DNA from: Solimonas sp.
GTDB lineage: Bacteria; Pseudomonadota; Gammaproteobacteria; Nevskiales; Nevskiaceae
Direction: 5' to 3'
Assembly: GCA_030149365.1 (NCBI GenBank)
Contig: JASBRP010000014.1
Location: 62,001-126,000 of the forward strand
Length of the DNA stretch: 64,000 bases
Shown here piece after piece: positions 18,915 through 27,703 of the stretch (position 1 is the first letter of the stretch; each line of letters begins with the position of its first letter). A program made the translations under genes and the position numbers. The notes below the pieces were generated by a model. That model searched no databases, was not told where the DNA came from, and worked only from the letters and a program-made list of their open reading frames with translations.

Positions 18915-20503
18915 GCGGGGCCGCCGCCAAGCTGGAGGAGCCTGCCCGGCGCCCGGCGGCGGCAGGCAGGCGCTTCACCTACCTGATCGCCGTGGTCTGC
19001 GGCATGGCGGCGTTCATGGAGGTGCTGGACACCGCCATCGCCAACGTCTCGCTGGTGCATATCGCCGGCTCGCTGTCCGCCAGCACCGAGGAAGCCACCT
19101 GGGTGCTGACCTCCTACCTGGTCGCCAACGCCATCGTGCTGCCGATGACCGGCTGGCTGTCGGACACCATCGGCCGGCGGCGCTACTACATTGGCTGCAT
19201 CGTCGCCTTCACCGTGTTTTCGCTGCTCTGCGGCCTGGCGCCGTCGCTGCCGGCATTGATCGGCCTGCGCATCCTGCAGGGCGCCGCCGGCGCCGGCCTG
19301 CAGCCGGTGTCGCAGGCGATCCTGGCGGACTCCTTCCCGCAGGAACAGCGCGGCATGGCCATGGCGGTGTACGGCATGGCGGTGATCTCCGGTCCGGCCT
19401 TCGGCCCGGCGCTGGGCGGCTGGATCACCGACCAGTTCTCTTGGCACTGGATCTTCCTCATCAACGTGCCGGTGGGTATCGCGCTGGTCACCATGGCCCT
19501 GGCCCTTATCCGCGACCCGCCGGAGGCCCGCGAGATCACGCGCAAGCGGCGCGAGTCCGGCATCCGCGTGGACTACATGGGCTTCGCACTGATCGCACTG
19601 AGCATGGGCAGCCTGCAGCTGATCCTGGACCTGGGACAGAAGCACGACTGGCTGGATTCGGACTTCATCGTCTCCAGCCTGCTGGTGTTCGCCTTCTCGC
19701 TGGGATTGCTGGTGTACCGCGAACTGACGCACGAGCACCCGATCATCAACCTGCGCCTGCTGGGCAACCGCAACTTCGCCATCGCCAACCTGCTGGTCGC
19801 CGGCATGTCGATCCCGCTGCTGGGGCTGTCGGTGCTGCTGCCGCAGATGATGCAGACCCTGCTGGGTTACTCGGCGATGGATGCCGGCATCGTGGTATCG
19901 CCCGGCGCGCTGGTCACGCTGGTGATGATGCCCATCGTCGGCAAGCTGGTCACGCGCATGGACTCGCGCATCCTGTCCAGCGGCGGCTACGTCCTGATCA
20001 CACTGGCCATGCTGATGCTGACCACGATCGACCTCGACATCTCGCATGGGCAACTGGTGGCGCTGCGCATGTTCCAGATGTTCGGCCTGGCCTTCGTGTT
20101 CATACCGCTCAATGCCCTGGCCTACGCGGACACGCCACCCGGCCAGACCAGCAGTGCCACCGCCATCATCAACCTGATGCGCAACCTCGGTGGCAGCATC
20201 GGCATCTCGATGGTGACCTTCTCGCTGGCGCGGGCGAACCAGGTCCATCATTCGCACCTGGCGGAGCACATCGACCCGCTGAACCCGGCCTACCAGGCCA
20301 CGATGCAATCGATGAGCGCCAGCCTCGGCAGCGAGCAGGCGGCCCACGCCGCCATGGCCGGTATCATCGGCCGCCAGGCCGGCATGCTCGCCTATATCGA
20401 CGTGTACTATCTGCTGGCCGCGCTGACCGCTGTCATGGCGATGACCGTGTGGCTGGTGAAGCGATCCAAGCCTCCGGCCACGGTGCCGGTGGATTCACAC
20501 TAG
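18911..20503 (+). CDS. emrB: MFS drug exporter, DHA2 family, EmrB type
   Basis: A 530-residue proton-driven multidrug exporter with about 14 transmembrane helices. DHA2 motifs are present: the helix-1 motif MEVLDTAIANVSLVHIAGSL, motif A GWLSDTIGRRRYYIG, and motif C MAVISGPAFGPALGGWITD. The family-typical sequence SSATAIINLMRNLGGSIGIS lies near residue 420. The GTG at 18911 is the start, overlapping the emrA stop by 4 nt. With the preceding two genes it makes a complete tripartite pump. Confidence 0.94.
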   Translation: MSGAAAKLEEPARRPAAAGRRFTYLIAVVCGMAAFMEVLDTAIANVSLVHIAGSLSASTEEATWVLTSYLVANAIVLPMTGWLSDTIGRRRYYIGCIVAFTVFSLLCGLAPSLPALIGLRILQGAAGAGLQPVSQAILADSFPQEQRGMAMAVYGMAVISGPAFGPALGGWITDQFSWHWIFLINVPVGIALVTMALALIRDPPEAREITRKRRESGIRVDYMGFALIALSMGSLQLILDLGQKHDWLDSDFIVSSLLVFAFSLGLLVYRELTHEHPIINLRLLGNRNFAIANLLVAGMSIPLLGLSVLLPQMMQTLLGYSAMDAGIVVSPGALVTLVMMPIVGKLVTRMDSRILSSGGYVLITLAMLMLTTIDLDISHGQLVALRMFQMFGLAFVFIPLNALAYADTPPGQTSSATAIINLMRNLGGSIGISMVTFSLARANQVHHSHLAEHIDPLNPAYQATMQSMSASLGSEQAAHAAMAGIIGRQAGMLAYIDVYYLLAALTAVMAMTVWLVKRSKPPATVPVDSH

Positions 20504-20513
20504 GAAAACACAG

Positions 20514-21413
20514 ATGCCCTTCGTCACCGCCCGCGACGGCCAGCGCCTGTATGTGCGCGTGGTTGGCCGCGGACAGCCCGCCCTGCTGCTGCACGGCATG
20601 GGCATGGACAGCCGCTATTGGCTGCCCTTCCTGCTGCCTTACCTGCACCGCTTCCGCTTTTACCTGCCGGACTTCCGCGGTGCCGGCCGCTCGGCCGGCA
20701 TACGGCTCAACCAGGGCGACATCTTCCAGAACCACATGGAGGACGTGCAGGACATCATCCAGCACTTCGGCCTCCAGGATTTCCTGCTGGCCGGCTATTC
20801 GCTGGGCGGCAGCACCGCGCTGCACCTGCTGCACCGCGGTGGCTTTGGCGGCGTACGGCGCTACCTGCATATCGACCAGTCGCCCTGCGTCGGCAATCGC
20901 GAGGGCTGGAGCCACGGGCTCTGGGGTGAGCGGCAGGAGGAACTGTTCGGCGCGCTGCGGCGGCTGGTCAATGTGCTGGCCGAGAGCCCGCAGGTCGAGC
21001 GGCTGACGGAACTGCCGCCACCCGCGCGGCGGCAGACGATGGACACGCTGGCCGACACGCTGGCGCAGATCGCCGGCAAGCCCGGCCTGCGCCGCACGCT
21101 GCGCGTCGCCTCGCACTGGCCCTGGCTGTTCTCGCGCCTGGTGCCGTCCACGCACCTGGGTGACCTGCGCGCCACGCTCTCGTCCTACCTCAGCGGCGGC
21201 CACGACTATCGCCCTGCCCTCGCCGGCTGCGAGGTGCCGGTGACGGTGCTGGTGGGCATGCGCTCCGACCTCTACCACCCGGACGGCCAGATGAGCATCG
21301 CCCGCCAGGTGAAACAGGGCCGCGTCGTGCGCTTCGAGAAATCCGGCCATGTGCCGCTCAGCGACGAGCCGCTGCGCTTCATGCGGGAACTGGGGCGCTT
21401 CCTGCGGGGCTAG
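20514..21413 (+). CDS. Alpha/beta hydrolase, last gene of efflux operon
   Basis: A 299-residue alpha/beta-hydrolase fold protein. The oxyanion region LLLHGMGMDSRYW is near residue 26. The nucleophile elbow is GYSLGGS (about 91-97), the likely acid is in VLVGMRSDLYHP, and the catalytic histidine is in KSGHVPLSDEP (about 280). It begins 10 bp after the emrB stop with AGGAAAA upstream. Cotranscription with an exporter suggests it may hydrolyse or detoxify a pump substrate; the substrate cannot be read from the sequence. It ends 2 bp before the convergent regulator gene. Confidence 0.85.
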   Translation: MPFVTARDGQRLYVRVVGRGQPALLLHGMGMDSRYWLPFLLPYLHRFRFYLPDFRGAGRSAGIRLNQGDIFQNHMEDVQDIIQHFGLQDFLLAGYSLGGSTALHLLHRGGFGGVRRYLHIDQSPCVGNREGWSHGLWGERQEELFGALRRLVNVLAESPQVERLTELPPPARRQTMDTLADTLAQIAGKPGLRRTLRVASHWPWLFSRLVPSTHLGDLRATLSSYLSGGHDYRPALAGCEVPVTVLVGMRSDLYHPDGQMSIARQVKQGRVVRFEKSGHVPLSDEPLRFMRELGRFLRG

Positions 21414-21415
21414 CC

Positions 21416-22813
21416 TCACATCACCCGCGACACCAGTGCCGGCGCCTGCTCGATGGCGTCCTCGATGATCTCCAGGGTGTGGCGGCATTCCTCGCGATCG
21501 GCCGGACCACCCAGGCAGACGCGTACCGACTCCGGCGCCGACCCGCTGACGGTGAAGGTATCCGACACCACCACGCCGACCCCGTGGGCCCGCAGGTGGG
21601 TGGCGAACTCGATCCGCGTCCAGGCCGGCGGCACCGTCAGCCAGAGATGGAAGGCCTCGGGCTTGGTGAAGTAATCCGCCTTGCGCAACACCTCGGTGGC
21701 GAGCTGCTGCCTGGCCATCGATTCCTCGCGGATCGCCAGGGTCATGGCGCGCACGGTGCCGTCGTCGATCCAGCGCGTGGCCAGGCGTAGCATCGGTGGT
21801 GGGGCCATGACGGTGGTGGTGCGCATGATCGCGGACAGGCGTGCGGTGTAGCGCGCGCTGGGCAGCGAGACGTAGCCGATGCGCATGCCGGCGCCCAGGC
21901 ACTTGGAGAAGCCGGTGACGTGGAAGGTCAGCTCCGGCGCCAGCGCCGCCAGCGATACCGAGCGCTGCCGCGGCAGGCAGGCATAGGGGTCGTCCTCCAC
22001 GATCGGCACGCTGTAGCGACGGGCGATCTCGGCGACCGCCTCGCGCCGCTCCTGCGACATCACTGCGGTGGTGGGGTTGTTGAAGGTGGGGTTGAGGTAC
22101 AGCGCCTTGGGCGGATCGGCGGCGCAGAGGGCGCCGAAGGCCTCGGGATCGATGCCTTCATCGTCGGCCGGCAGACCGGCGAGGCGGATGCCGAGCTGCG
22201 CCGCCAGCCCCTTGATGCCCGGATAGGTCACGGACTCGCAGGCAATGCTGTCGCCGGCTCGCGCCAGCAGGGTGAACAGGGCCAGCAGCGCGCCCTGCGC
22301 CCCGGGACAGACCAGCACACGAGAAGCATCCACCCCCGGCACGTGGCGCGACAGCCAGCGAGCGCCGGCTTCGCGGTCCTCCGGCAGGCCGCCGAATTCC
22401 TGGTAGCGCAGCATGGCGTAGGGGTCTGCCTCCGCCAGGCTGGCGAAGCCCTCGCGCAGGCGCTGCAGCAGCGCGCGGTCGCGCGGCTCCGGCGGCATGT
22501 TCATGGTCATGTCCACCAGACCGGCCGGCGGCGAGCGCCGCACCGGCCCGGAGCGCAAGGTCTCGCGCACGAAGCTGCCGCTGCCGGCACGGCTGTCGAT
22601 CAGGCCGCGCTGCTGGGCCTCGGCGTAGCCGCGGGCCACGGTGCTGAAATTCAGATCCAGCGCGACCGCCAGCGAGCGCAGCGTCGGCAGGCGCTGCAGC
22701 GCCGCGAGCTTGCCCGACTGGATGTCCTCCGCCAGCGCATCGGCTAGCGCAACGTAGGCCGGCTTGCTGCTGGCGCGGATGGCCGCGGACCAGCGGCTGG
22801 TTTCATTGGACAT
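21416..22813 (-). CDS. MocR/GntR-type PLP-dependent transcriptional regulator, divergent from nit cluster
   Basis: A 465-residue regulator. The GntR winged helix occupies about 15-85 (YVALADALAEDIQSGKLAAL, then LPTLRSLAVALDLNFSTVARGY). It is followed by a fold-type I aminotransferase domain whose PLP lysine is in HVTGFSKCLGAGMRIGY (about 315). MocR proteins use PLP as an effector-sensing cofactor. The ATG at 22813 follows GGGAGAT. The gene is divergent from the Nit1C cluster across a 383-bp region with clustered inverted repeats, so control of that cluster is plausible. It could instead regulate something unlinked. Confidence 0.88.
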   Translation of the reverse strand: MSNETSRWSAAIRASSKPAYVALADALAEDIQSGKLAALQRLPTLRSLAVALDLNFSTVARGYAEAQQRGLIDSRAGSGSFVRETLRSGPVRRSPPAGLVDMTMNMPPEPRDRALLQRLREGFASLAEADPYAMLRYQEFGGLPEDREAGARWLSRHVPGVDASRVLVCPGAQGALLALFTLLARAGDSIACESVTYPGIKGLAAQLGIRLAGLPADDEGIDPEAFGALCAADPPKALYLNPTFNNPTTAVMSQERREAVAEIARRYSVPIVEDDPYACLPRQRSVSLAALAPELTFHVTGFSKCLGAGMRIGYVSLPSARYTARLSAIMRTTTVMAPPPMLRLATRWIDDGTVRAMTLAIREESMARQQLATEVLRKADYFTKPEAFHLWLTVPPAWTRIEFATHLRAHGVGVVVSDTFTVSGSAPESVRVCLGGPADREECRHTLEIIEDAIEQAPALVSRVM

Positions 22814-23196
22814 GGATGATCTCCCTGGCGGACCACCCGGAGCTCGCAACAACTGTTCCATATTGATTGCATACAAGACGCTAACAATTCGGGGCCCTGT
22901 TGCACGACAAATGCCCAGGAGCTGCACCGCCAGGCAGCGCGCGCGCCATCCTGACGCAAGAGCTTATTCCTTGAAAACCAGGTGTTTCGCGGTGTTTCGC
23001 ACGCCGGCTCCAAAGCGCGTCGCATCGCCGGAATCGATGACGGAAAAAATTCCGCGCAGATTCCGGAATGTCTCACATTGATCGTATTTCCAAAGCGATT
23101 CCGGCGAAACAATTGGCACATCGGTTGCGCTGTTCCAGGTGCCGCAGAGGGAACGGCGAAATTCCCCGAACCACCGAATCCACCTGGAGAGTCACC
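22814..23196. promoter_or_regulatory. Divergent regulatory region of the nit cluster with repeated CCGGAAT/ATTCCGG sites
   Basis: 383 bp without a gene. It contains a tandem 10-mer GGTGTTTCGC (22981-22990, 22991-23000) and a perfect 12-bp inverted repeat, TCGCCGGAATCG at 23025-23036 and CGATTCCGGCGA at 23096-23107. Centred between those arms is the palindrome ATTCCGGAAT (23060-23069). CGGAA-N4-TTCCG lies at 23041-23054. These sites lie directly upstream of the -24/-12 promoter, the expected place for activator binding. The MocR-proximal part is AT-rich (about 22855-22895) and probably carries that gene's promoter. Confidence 0.7.
23113..23129 (+). promoter_or_regulatory. Sigma-54 (-24/-12) promoter of the nit operon
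   Basis: TTGGCACATCGGTTGCG matches the RpoN consensus: GG at 23115-23116, ten bases, then GC at 23127-23128, with the flanking TTGGCAC and TTGC blocks intact. It lies 68 bp upstream of the nitB ATG, giving a leader of about 55 nt. Nitrogen-linked expression is expected for this promoter class; the enhancer-binding activator is not encoded nearby. Confidence 0.88.
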
Positions 23197-23679
23197 ATGC
23201 CCGCAGTCAGCACCCCCGCCACCAAGAAGGGCGATTTCTTCGTCGACTACGAAGAGAAGGTCTTCGAGGACGTCAAGGCCAAGCCGGGCGAGAAGGCTCT
23301 GGTCACCTTCCACACCGTGGCGTTCGAAGGCTCCATCGGCCTGGTCAATATCCTGCAGGGCAAGCGCCTGCAGCGTAAGGGTTTCGAGACCTCGATCCTG
23401 CTGTACGGCCCCGGCGTGACGCTGGGCATCCAGCGCGGCTTCCCCACCATCGGCGACGAGGCCTTCCCCGGCGCGCAGAACTTCAGCAAGCAACTGGAAT
23501 CGTTCATGGCCGAGGGCGGCAAGGTGTACTGCTGCCGCTTCGCGCTGCAGATGCTCTACGGCCACGGCGAGCACTCGCTGCTGCCGGGCATCCGCCCGAT
23601 CAATCCGCTGGACGTGCTCGACCTGATCCTGCTCCACCGCAACGACAACGCCTTCATGATCCACACCTGGACCGTGTAG
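23197..23679 (+). CDS. nitB: Nit1C cluster protein NitB (MSMEG_0572/Sll0783 family)
   Basis: A 160-residue cytosolic protein without recognised catalytic motifs, of the MSMEG_0572/Sll0783 family linked to nitrogen-starvation responses. Characteristic stretches are [40 protein letters not shown] and [20 protein letters not shown]. The fold suggested by the repeated beta-alpha pattern and YGPGV resembles DsrE-like proteins, but this is tentative. GGAGA lies 6 nt before the ATG. It is the first gene after the sigma-54 promoter and is always the gene next to the nitrilase in this cluster. Confidence 0.88.
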   Translation: MPAVSTPATKKGDFFVDYEEKVFEDVKAKPGEKALVTFHTVAFEGSIGLVNILQGKRLQRKGFETSILLYGPGVTLGIQRGFPTIGDEAFPGAQNFSKQLESFMAEGGKVYCCRFALQMLYGHGEHSLLPGIRPINPLDVLDLILLHRNDNAFMIHTWTV

Positions 23680-23707
23680 GGCAGACCGCAAGCACGGAGC
23701 CATCGCC

Positions 23708-24736
23708 ATGACCGCGAGAAAAGTCCGCGCCGCCGCTGTCCAGCTCAATCCCGAGCTGGACAGTGCCGACGGCACCGTCAGCCGCGTACTGGAGGCCATC
23801 GCAGAAGCCGCGCGCGAGGGCGTACAGCTGATCGTGTTCCCGGAAACGGTGGTGCCCTACTACCCCTACTTCTCCTTCGTCACACCCGCGGTGACGATGG
23901 GCGCGGCGCACCTGAAGCTGTACGAGCATGCGCCGACCGTGCCCGGCCCGGTCACCGACGCGGTGGCCGCCGCCGCGCGGCGGCACGGCATGGTGGTGGT
24001 GCTGGGCGTCAACGAGCGCGACCACGGCACGCTCTACAACACGCAACTGGTGTTCGACGCCGACGGCACGCTGGCGCTGAAGCGCCGCAAGATCACGCCC
24101 ACCTACCACGAACGCATGGTCTGGGGCATGGGAGACGGCTCCGGCCTGCGCACCGTGGACACCGCCGTAGGCACCGTCGGCGCGCTGGCCTGCTGGGAGC
24201 ACTACAACCCGCTGGCGCGCTACGCGCTGATGGCGCAGCACGAGCAGATCCACTGCTCGCAGTTCCCGGGCTCGCTGGTGGGGCCGATCTTCTCCGAGCA
24301 GATGGAAGTGACCATGCGCCACCATGCGCTGGAATCCGGCTGCTTCGTGGTCAATGCCACGGCCTGGCTGACGCCCGAACAGAAGAAGGCGGCCGCGCCT
24401 TCGCCCGACATGGAGAAGGCCTTCGCCGGCGGCTGCTACACCGCGATCATCTCGCCCGAGGGCAAGCACCTGGCCGAGCCGCTGCGCGATGGCGCGGGCA
24501 TGGTGATCGCCGATCTCGACTTCGCGCTGATCGACAAGCGCAAACGCATGATGGATTCGGTGGGCCACTACGCGCGGCCCGAGTTGCTGAGCCTGCAGCT
24601 GGACCGGCGCAGCACCTCGCCCCTGGCCGACCTGCCTGCGCCCAATCCCGTGCCCAAGCCCATGCCGCTTCCCGCCGCCGACGGCGTGGAGGCGGCCTAC
24701 ATGAGCGCCATTGCCAGCCTGATGGGGAAACACTGA
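23708..24736 (+). CDS. nitC: Nitrilase, Nit6803/Nit1 subfamily
   Basis: A 342-residue carbon-nitrogen hydrolase. The catalytic triad is visible: Glu in [17 protein letters not shown] (about 47), Lys in [20 protein letters not shown] (about 131) and Cys in [16 protein letters not shown] (about 165). These surrounding sequences are diagnostic for the Nit6803-type nitrilases. Length is usual. In Pseudomonas fluorescens NCIMB 11764 the homologous cluster has been associated with growth on cyanide as nitrogen source. Whether cyanide or an organic nitrile is the substrate here is not determined by sequence. Its stop overlaps the start of the radical SAM gene by one base. Confidence 0.95.
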   Translation: MTARKVRAAAVQLNPELDSADGTVSRVLEAIAEAAREGVQLIVFPETVVPYYPYFSFVTPAVTMGAAHLKLYEHAPTVPGPVTDAVAAAARRHGMVVVLGVNERDHGTLYNTQLVFDADGTLALKRRKITPTYHERMVWGMGDGSGLRTVDTAVGTVGALACWEHYNPLARYALMAQHEQIHCSQFPGSLVGPIFSEQMEVTMRHHALESGCFVVNATAWLTPEQKKAAAPSPDMEKAFAGGCYTAIISPEGKHLAEPLRDGAGMVIADLDFALIDKRKRMMDSVGHYARPELLSLQLDRRSTSPLADLPAPNPVPKPMPLPAADGVEAAYMSAIASLMGKH

Positions 24737-25881
24737 TGGAAACCGCCGCCCTGCCCCTGGCCGCCCTCGGCCAGCATCTGATCACCGAACTGCAGGCCAG
24801 CGGCCTGCGCCTGGAGAACCCGCAGGCCGGCGCCGCCGCGCGCAAGGGCGGCGCCGGTCCCACCGACCACAAGGCCGTGACCGTGGAGGGGCGCACGGTG
24901 ATGGTGCCGGTGCATGGCGATGCGGCCCGCTCCTCGCCCTTCCTAGCGCGCGCGCCGGATGCCCGCGGCATCAGCGTGCTGGAACGCAACGGCCTGGCCG
25001 TGGGCCGCGTGGAGTTCCCGCGTCAGCCCAGGTTCTACAAGCTGCAGACGCTCGACGGCATCCCCTACTCCAAGATCGCGCAACTGCACGGCGCCGACGT
25101 GCTGGCCACCACGGTGCTGCAGACCTGCATCCGCTATGGGCGCCGCAGCACCTCCTGCCAGTTCTGCGCCATCGGCGAATCCCTGAAGGAAGGCCGCACC
25201 ATCAACCGCAAGACACCGGAGCAACTCGCCGAGGTGGCGCGCGCGGCGGTGCTGCTGGATGGCGTGAAGCACATGGTGATGACCACCGGCACGCCCAACT
25301 TCACCGATCGCGGGGCGGAGATCCTCTGCCAGAGCGCCTTCGCGGTGAAGGCGGCGGTGGACTTGCCGATCCAGGCGCAGTGCGAGCCCCCCGACGACGC
25401 GGCCTGGTTCGCGCGCCTGAAGGATGCCGGCGTGGACGCGCTGGGCATGCACCTGGAGGCGGTCACGCCGGCGGTACGGCAGCGCATCATGCCGGGCAAG
25501 GCCAGCGTCACGATTCCGCAGTACCTGCAGGCCTTCAAGGACGCGGTGCAGGTCTTCGGACGCGGCCAGGTCAGTACCTACATCCTGGCCGGCCTGGGCG
25601 ACAGCGACGAAGCGATCCTGCAGATGTGCGAGCGCCTGATCGCCCTGGGCGTCTATCCCTTCGTGGTGCCGTTCGTGCCGGTGGGCGGCACGCCGCTGGC
25701 GCATCAGCCTTCGCCCAGTGCGGCGGCGATGCGCGGCCTGCTGGCACCGCTGGGCCGCATGGTGGTCGAGGGTGGCCTGAAGTCGGCCGACATCAAGGCC
25801 GGCTGCGGCAAGTGCGGCGCCTGCTCCTCGCTGGCCTCCTACGAGCAGGGCGCCGCGGAGGTGCGCGCCCATGCCGGCTGA
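24736..25881 (+). CDS. nitD: Radical SAM protein, MSMEG_0568 family
   Basis: A 381-residue radical SAM enzyme. The cluster-binding motif is unusual, C-X9-C-X2-C in TCIRYGRRSTSCQFCAIGE (about residues 131-145), instead of CX3CX2C. Downstream TIM-barrel elements include GVKHMVMTTGTPNFTDRGAE (the GGE-like region) and GQVSTYILAGLGDSDEAILQ. A C-terminal GCGKCGACSSLASYEQG motif (about 355-370) supplies three more cysteines that may bind a second Fe-S cluster. It is the only gene of the cluster expected to do radical chemistry; the reaction is unknown. It overlaps nitE by 11 nt. Confidence 0.93.
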   Translation: METAALPLAALGQHLITELQASGLRLENPQAGAAARKGGAGPTDHKAVTVEGRTVMVPVHGDAARSSPFLARAPDARGISVLERNGLAVGRVEFPRQPRFYKLQTLDGIPYSKIAQLHGADVLATTVLQTCIRYGRRSTSCQFCAIGESLKEGRTINRKTPEQLAEVARAAVLLDGVKHMVMTTGTPNFTDRGAEILCQSAFAVKAAVDLPIQAQCEPPDDAAWFARLKDAGVDALGMHLEAVTPAVRQRIMPGKASVTIPQYLQAFKDAVQVFGRGQVSTYILAGLGDSDEAILQMCERLIALGVYPFVVPFVPVGGTPLAHQPSPSAAAMRGLLAPLGRMVVEGGLKSADIKAGCGKCGACSSLASYEQGAAEVRAHAG

Positions 25882-26443
25882 TGGCGTCGTGCTCGACTGG
25901 GTGCCCGCCGGCGGCAGCGCGGCCGGCCTGTTCCTGCCCAGCGAATACTTCGTGAAGCCGGCAACGGAGCGCTGGGAACGGCGCGAGGCCATGCGACTGC
26001 GTCGCACGGTGTTCTGCGGCGAACAAGGGCTGTTCGGGCGCGACGACCGTGATGCCATCGACCGCTCTGCCCTGCTGCTGGTCGCGGTGTCCTGCCTCTC
26101 CGGCATGCCGGAGCAGGTGGTGGGCACGGTGCGCATCCATGAAGGCGAGCCAGGTGAATGGCAGGGCTCGCGCCTGGCGGTACACCCGGACTACCGCCGC
26201 GTCGCCTGGCTCGGCAGCGAGCTGATCCGCCTGGCCGTGGGCACCGCGCATGCGCGCGGCGCGCGGCGCTTCACGGCCCAGGTGCAGGCGCAGAACGCGC
26301 CGCTGTTCCGCCGGCTGCACTGGCGCACGCTGGAACAGATCGAGCTGCACGGCCGGCCGCATCACCGCATGCTGGCGGACCTGGCGCACTATCCACCCTG
26401 CGATGCCGCTGGCTTCGTCTCCATGCCCCGGCGCGCCGCATGA
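25871..26443 (+). CDS. nitE: GNAT-family N-acetyltransferase, MSMEG_0567 family
   Basis: A 190-residue acetyltransferase-fold protein. The N-terminal LRRTVFCGEQGLFGRDDRDA matches the GNAT alpha-1/alpha-2 region of this family. The acyl-CoA site is in QGSRLAVHPDYRRVAWLGSE (about 97-116), with VQAQNAPLFRRLHWRTLEQI near the C-terminus. In some genomes this domain is fused to the AIR-synthase-like partner; here the two are separate genes overlapping by 4 nt. Substrate unknown. Confidence 0.9.
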   Translation: MPADGVVLDWVPAGGSAAGLFLPSEYFVKPATERWERREAMRLRRTVFCGEQGLFGRDDRDAIDRSALLLVAVSCLSGMPEQVVGTVRIHEGEPGEWQGSRLAVHPDYRRVAWLGSELIRLAVGTAHARGARRFTAQVQAQNAPLFRRLHWRTLEQIELHGRPHHRMLADLAHYPPCDAAGFVSMPRRAA

Positions 26444-27423
26444 ATCCACACGCCCTGGTCGATGCGCTGCAGGACAGCCGCGGGCTGGCGCAGAAGCGCG
26501 ATATCGCCGGCGTGGTGCAGGCGCTGGATGTCGGCGCGCACAGCGACGTGCCGGTAGGCGATGACTGCGCCGCGATCCCCGACGGGGATGGCTGGCAACT
26601 GCTGGCCATCGAGGGCTTCATCCCGGAATTCGTCGAGCGCGATCCCTGGTTCGCCGGCTGGTGTGGCGTTATGGTGAACGTGTCGGACATCTACGCCATG
26701 GGCGGACGGCCGCTGGCGGTGGTGGATGCCGTCTGGGCCCGCGATACAGAGCGCCTGCAGCCGCTGCTGGCCGGCATGGCCGCGGCCTCGGCGGCCTATG
26801 GCGTGCCGGTGGTGGGTGGGCACAGCAATCTGCGCGGCAGCGGCGAGAACCTGGCGGTGTCAATCCTGGGCCGCGCCCGCCGCCTGCTCAGCAGTTTCGA
26901 CGCCAGGCCAGGCGATATGCTGCTCTGCGCGGTGGACCTGCGCGGGGCCTACCGCGAGCCCTTTCCCCACTGGAACTGCGCGGTCGGCACCGATCCGGCG
27001 CGCCTGCGCGGCGACCTGGAGCTGTTGCCGTCGCTCGCGGAAGACGGCCTCTGCGCCGCGGCCAAGGACATCAGCCAGGCCGGGCTGATCGGCACCGCGA
27101 TGATGCTGCTGGAGTGCTCCGGGGTCGGCGCGACCATCAACCTGGACACCATCCCCTGCCCGCCCGGCGCGGACCCGCAGCGCTGGCTGCTTTCGGCCTT
27201 TCCCAGCTACGGCTTCATCCTGTCGGTGCCGCCGCGCCATGCGGACGCGGTGATCGCCCGCTTCCGCGGGCGCGATCTCGCCTGCGCCGCCATCGGCCGC
27301 TGCGACGACAGCAGGCGCCTGGTAATGGAAGGCGACGGCAGCCATGCGCTGGCCTGGGATTTCCGCCGCGAGGCCGTCATCGGCTGCGGTCCTACCCTGC
27401 TGCCGGAGCGCCGACATGCCTGA
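26440..27423 (+). CDS. nitF: AIR synthase (PurM/SelD/HypE-fold) protein, Sll0787/MSMEG_0567 C-terminal family
   Basis: A 327-residue ATP-binding AIRS-fold protein. The N-terminal domain has VGDDCAAIPDGDGWQLLAIE (the metal/ATP-binding DD) and VMVNVSDIYAMGGRPLAVVD (about 75-95), both typical of PurM, SelD, HypE and ThiL relatives. The C-terminal domain starts near 145 and includes KDISQAGLIGTAMMLLE. By analogy with the family it should activate a carboxyl or thio group with ATP. The ATG overlaps the nitE stop (ATGA), so translation is probably coupled. Confidence 0.92.
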   Translation: MNPHALVDALQDSRGLAQKRDIAGVVQALDVGAHSDVPVGDDCAAIPDGDGWQLLAIEGFIPEFVERDPWFAGWCGVMVNVSDIYAMGGRPLAVVDAVWARDTERLQPLLAGMAAASAAYGVPVVGGHSNLRGSGENLAVSILGRARRLLSSFDARPGDMLLCAVDLRGAYREPFPHWNCAVGTDPARLRGDLELLPSLAEDGLCAAAKDISQAGLIGTAMMLLECSGVGATINLDTIPCPPGADPQRWLLSAFPSYGFILSVPPRHADAVIARFRGRDLACAAIGRCDDSRRLVMEGDGSHALAWDFRREAVIGCGPTLLPERRHA

Positions 27424-27697
27424 GACCCTGTTCTTCGTCCGCTGGCCCGACGACTCCACCAGCCGCTGCTACTCGCCCTCCAGCACGATCCGCGAGGCCT
27501 TCGAGACCGGCCGGCGCTACCCGCTGGCGGACTTCGTCGAGCGCAGCCGCGCCGCGCTGGAGCACGCCAGCGCCCGCGTGACGCAGAAGTACGGTTTCGG
27601 CTGCGGCCAAGCCCTGGCACAAATCCGCGCCATCGAACAGCGCGCCGCGCTCTATCCCGACGGCGGCCACGTGGTCGTCGAATCCTTCGAATCCTGA
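27416..27697 (+). CDS. nitG: Nit1C cluster small protein NitG (MSMEG_0570 family)
   Basis: A 93-residue soluble protein beginning MPETLFFVRWPDDSTSRCYS, typical of the MSMEG_0570 nitrogen-starvation-response family. The motif KYGFGCGQALAQI lies near residue 62. There is no catalytic signature beyond one conserved Cys in GFGCGQA. It overlaps nitF by 8 nt, so it is part of the operon. Function unknown; found only with this cluster in the genomes where the family is described. Confidence 0.88.
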   Translation: MPETLFFVRWPDDSTSRCYSPSSTIREAFETGRRYPLADFVERSRAALEHASARVTQKYGFGCGQALAQIRAIEQRAALYPDGGHVVVESFES

Positions 27698-27703
27698 CCC
27701 GAG

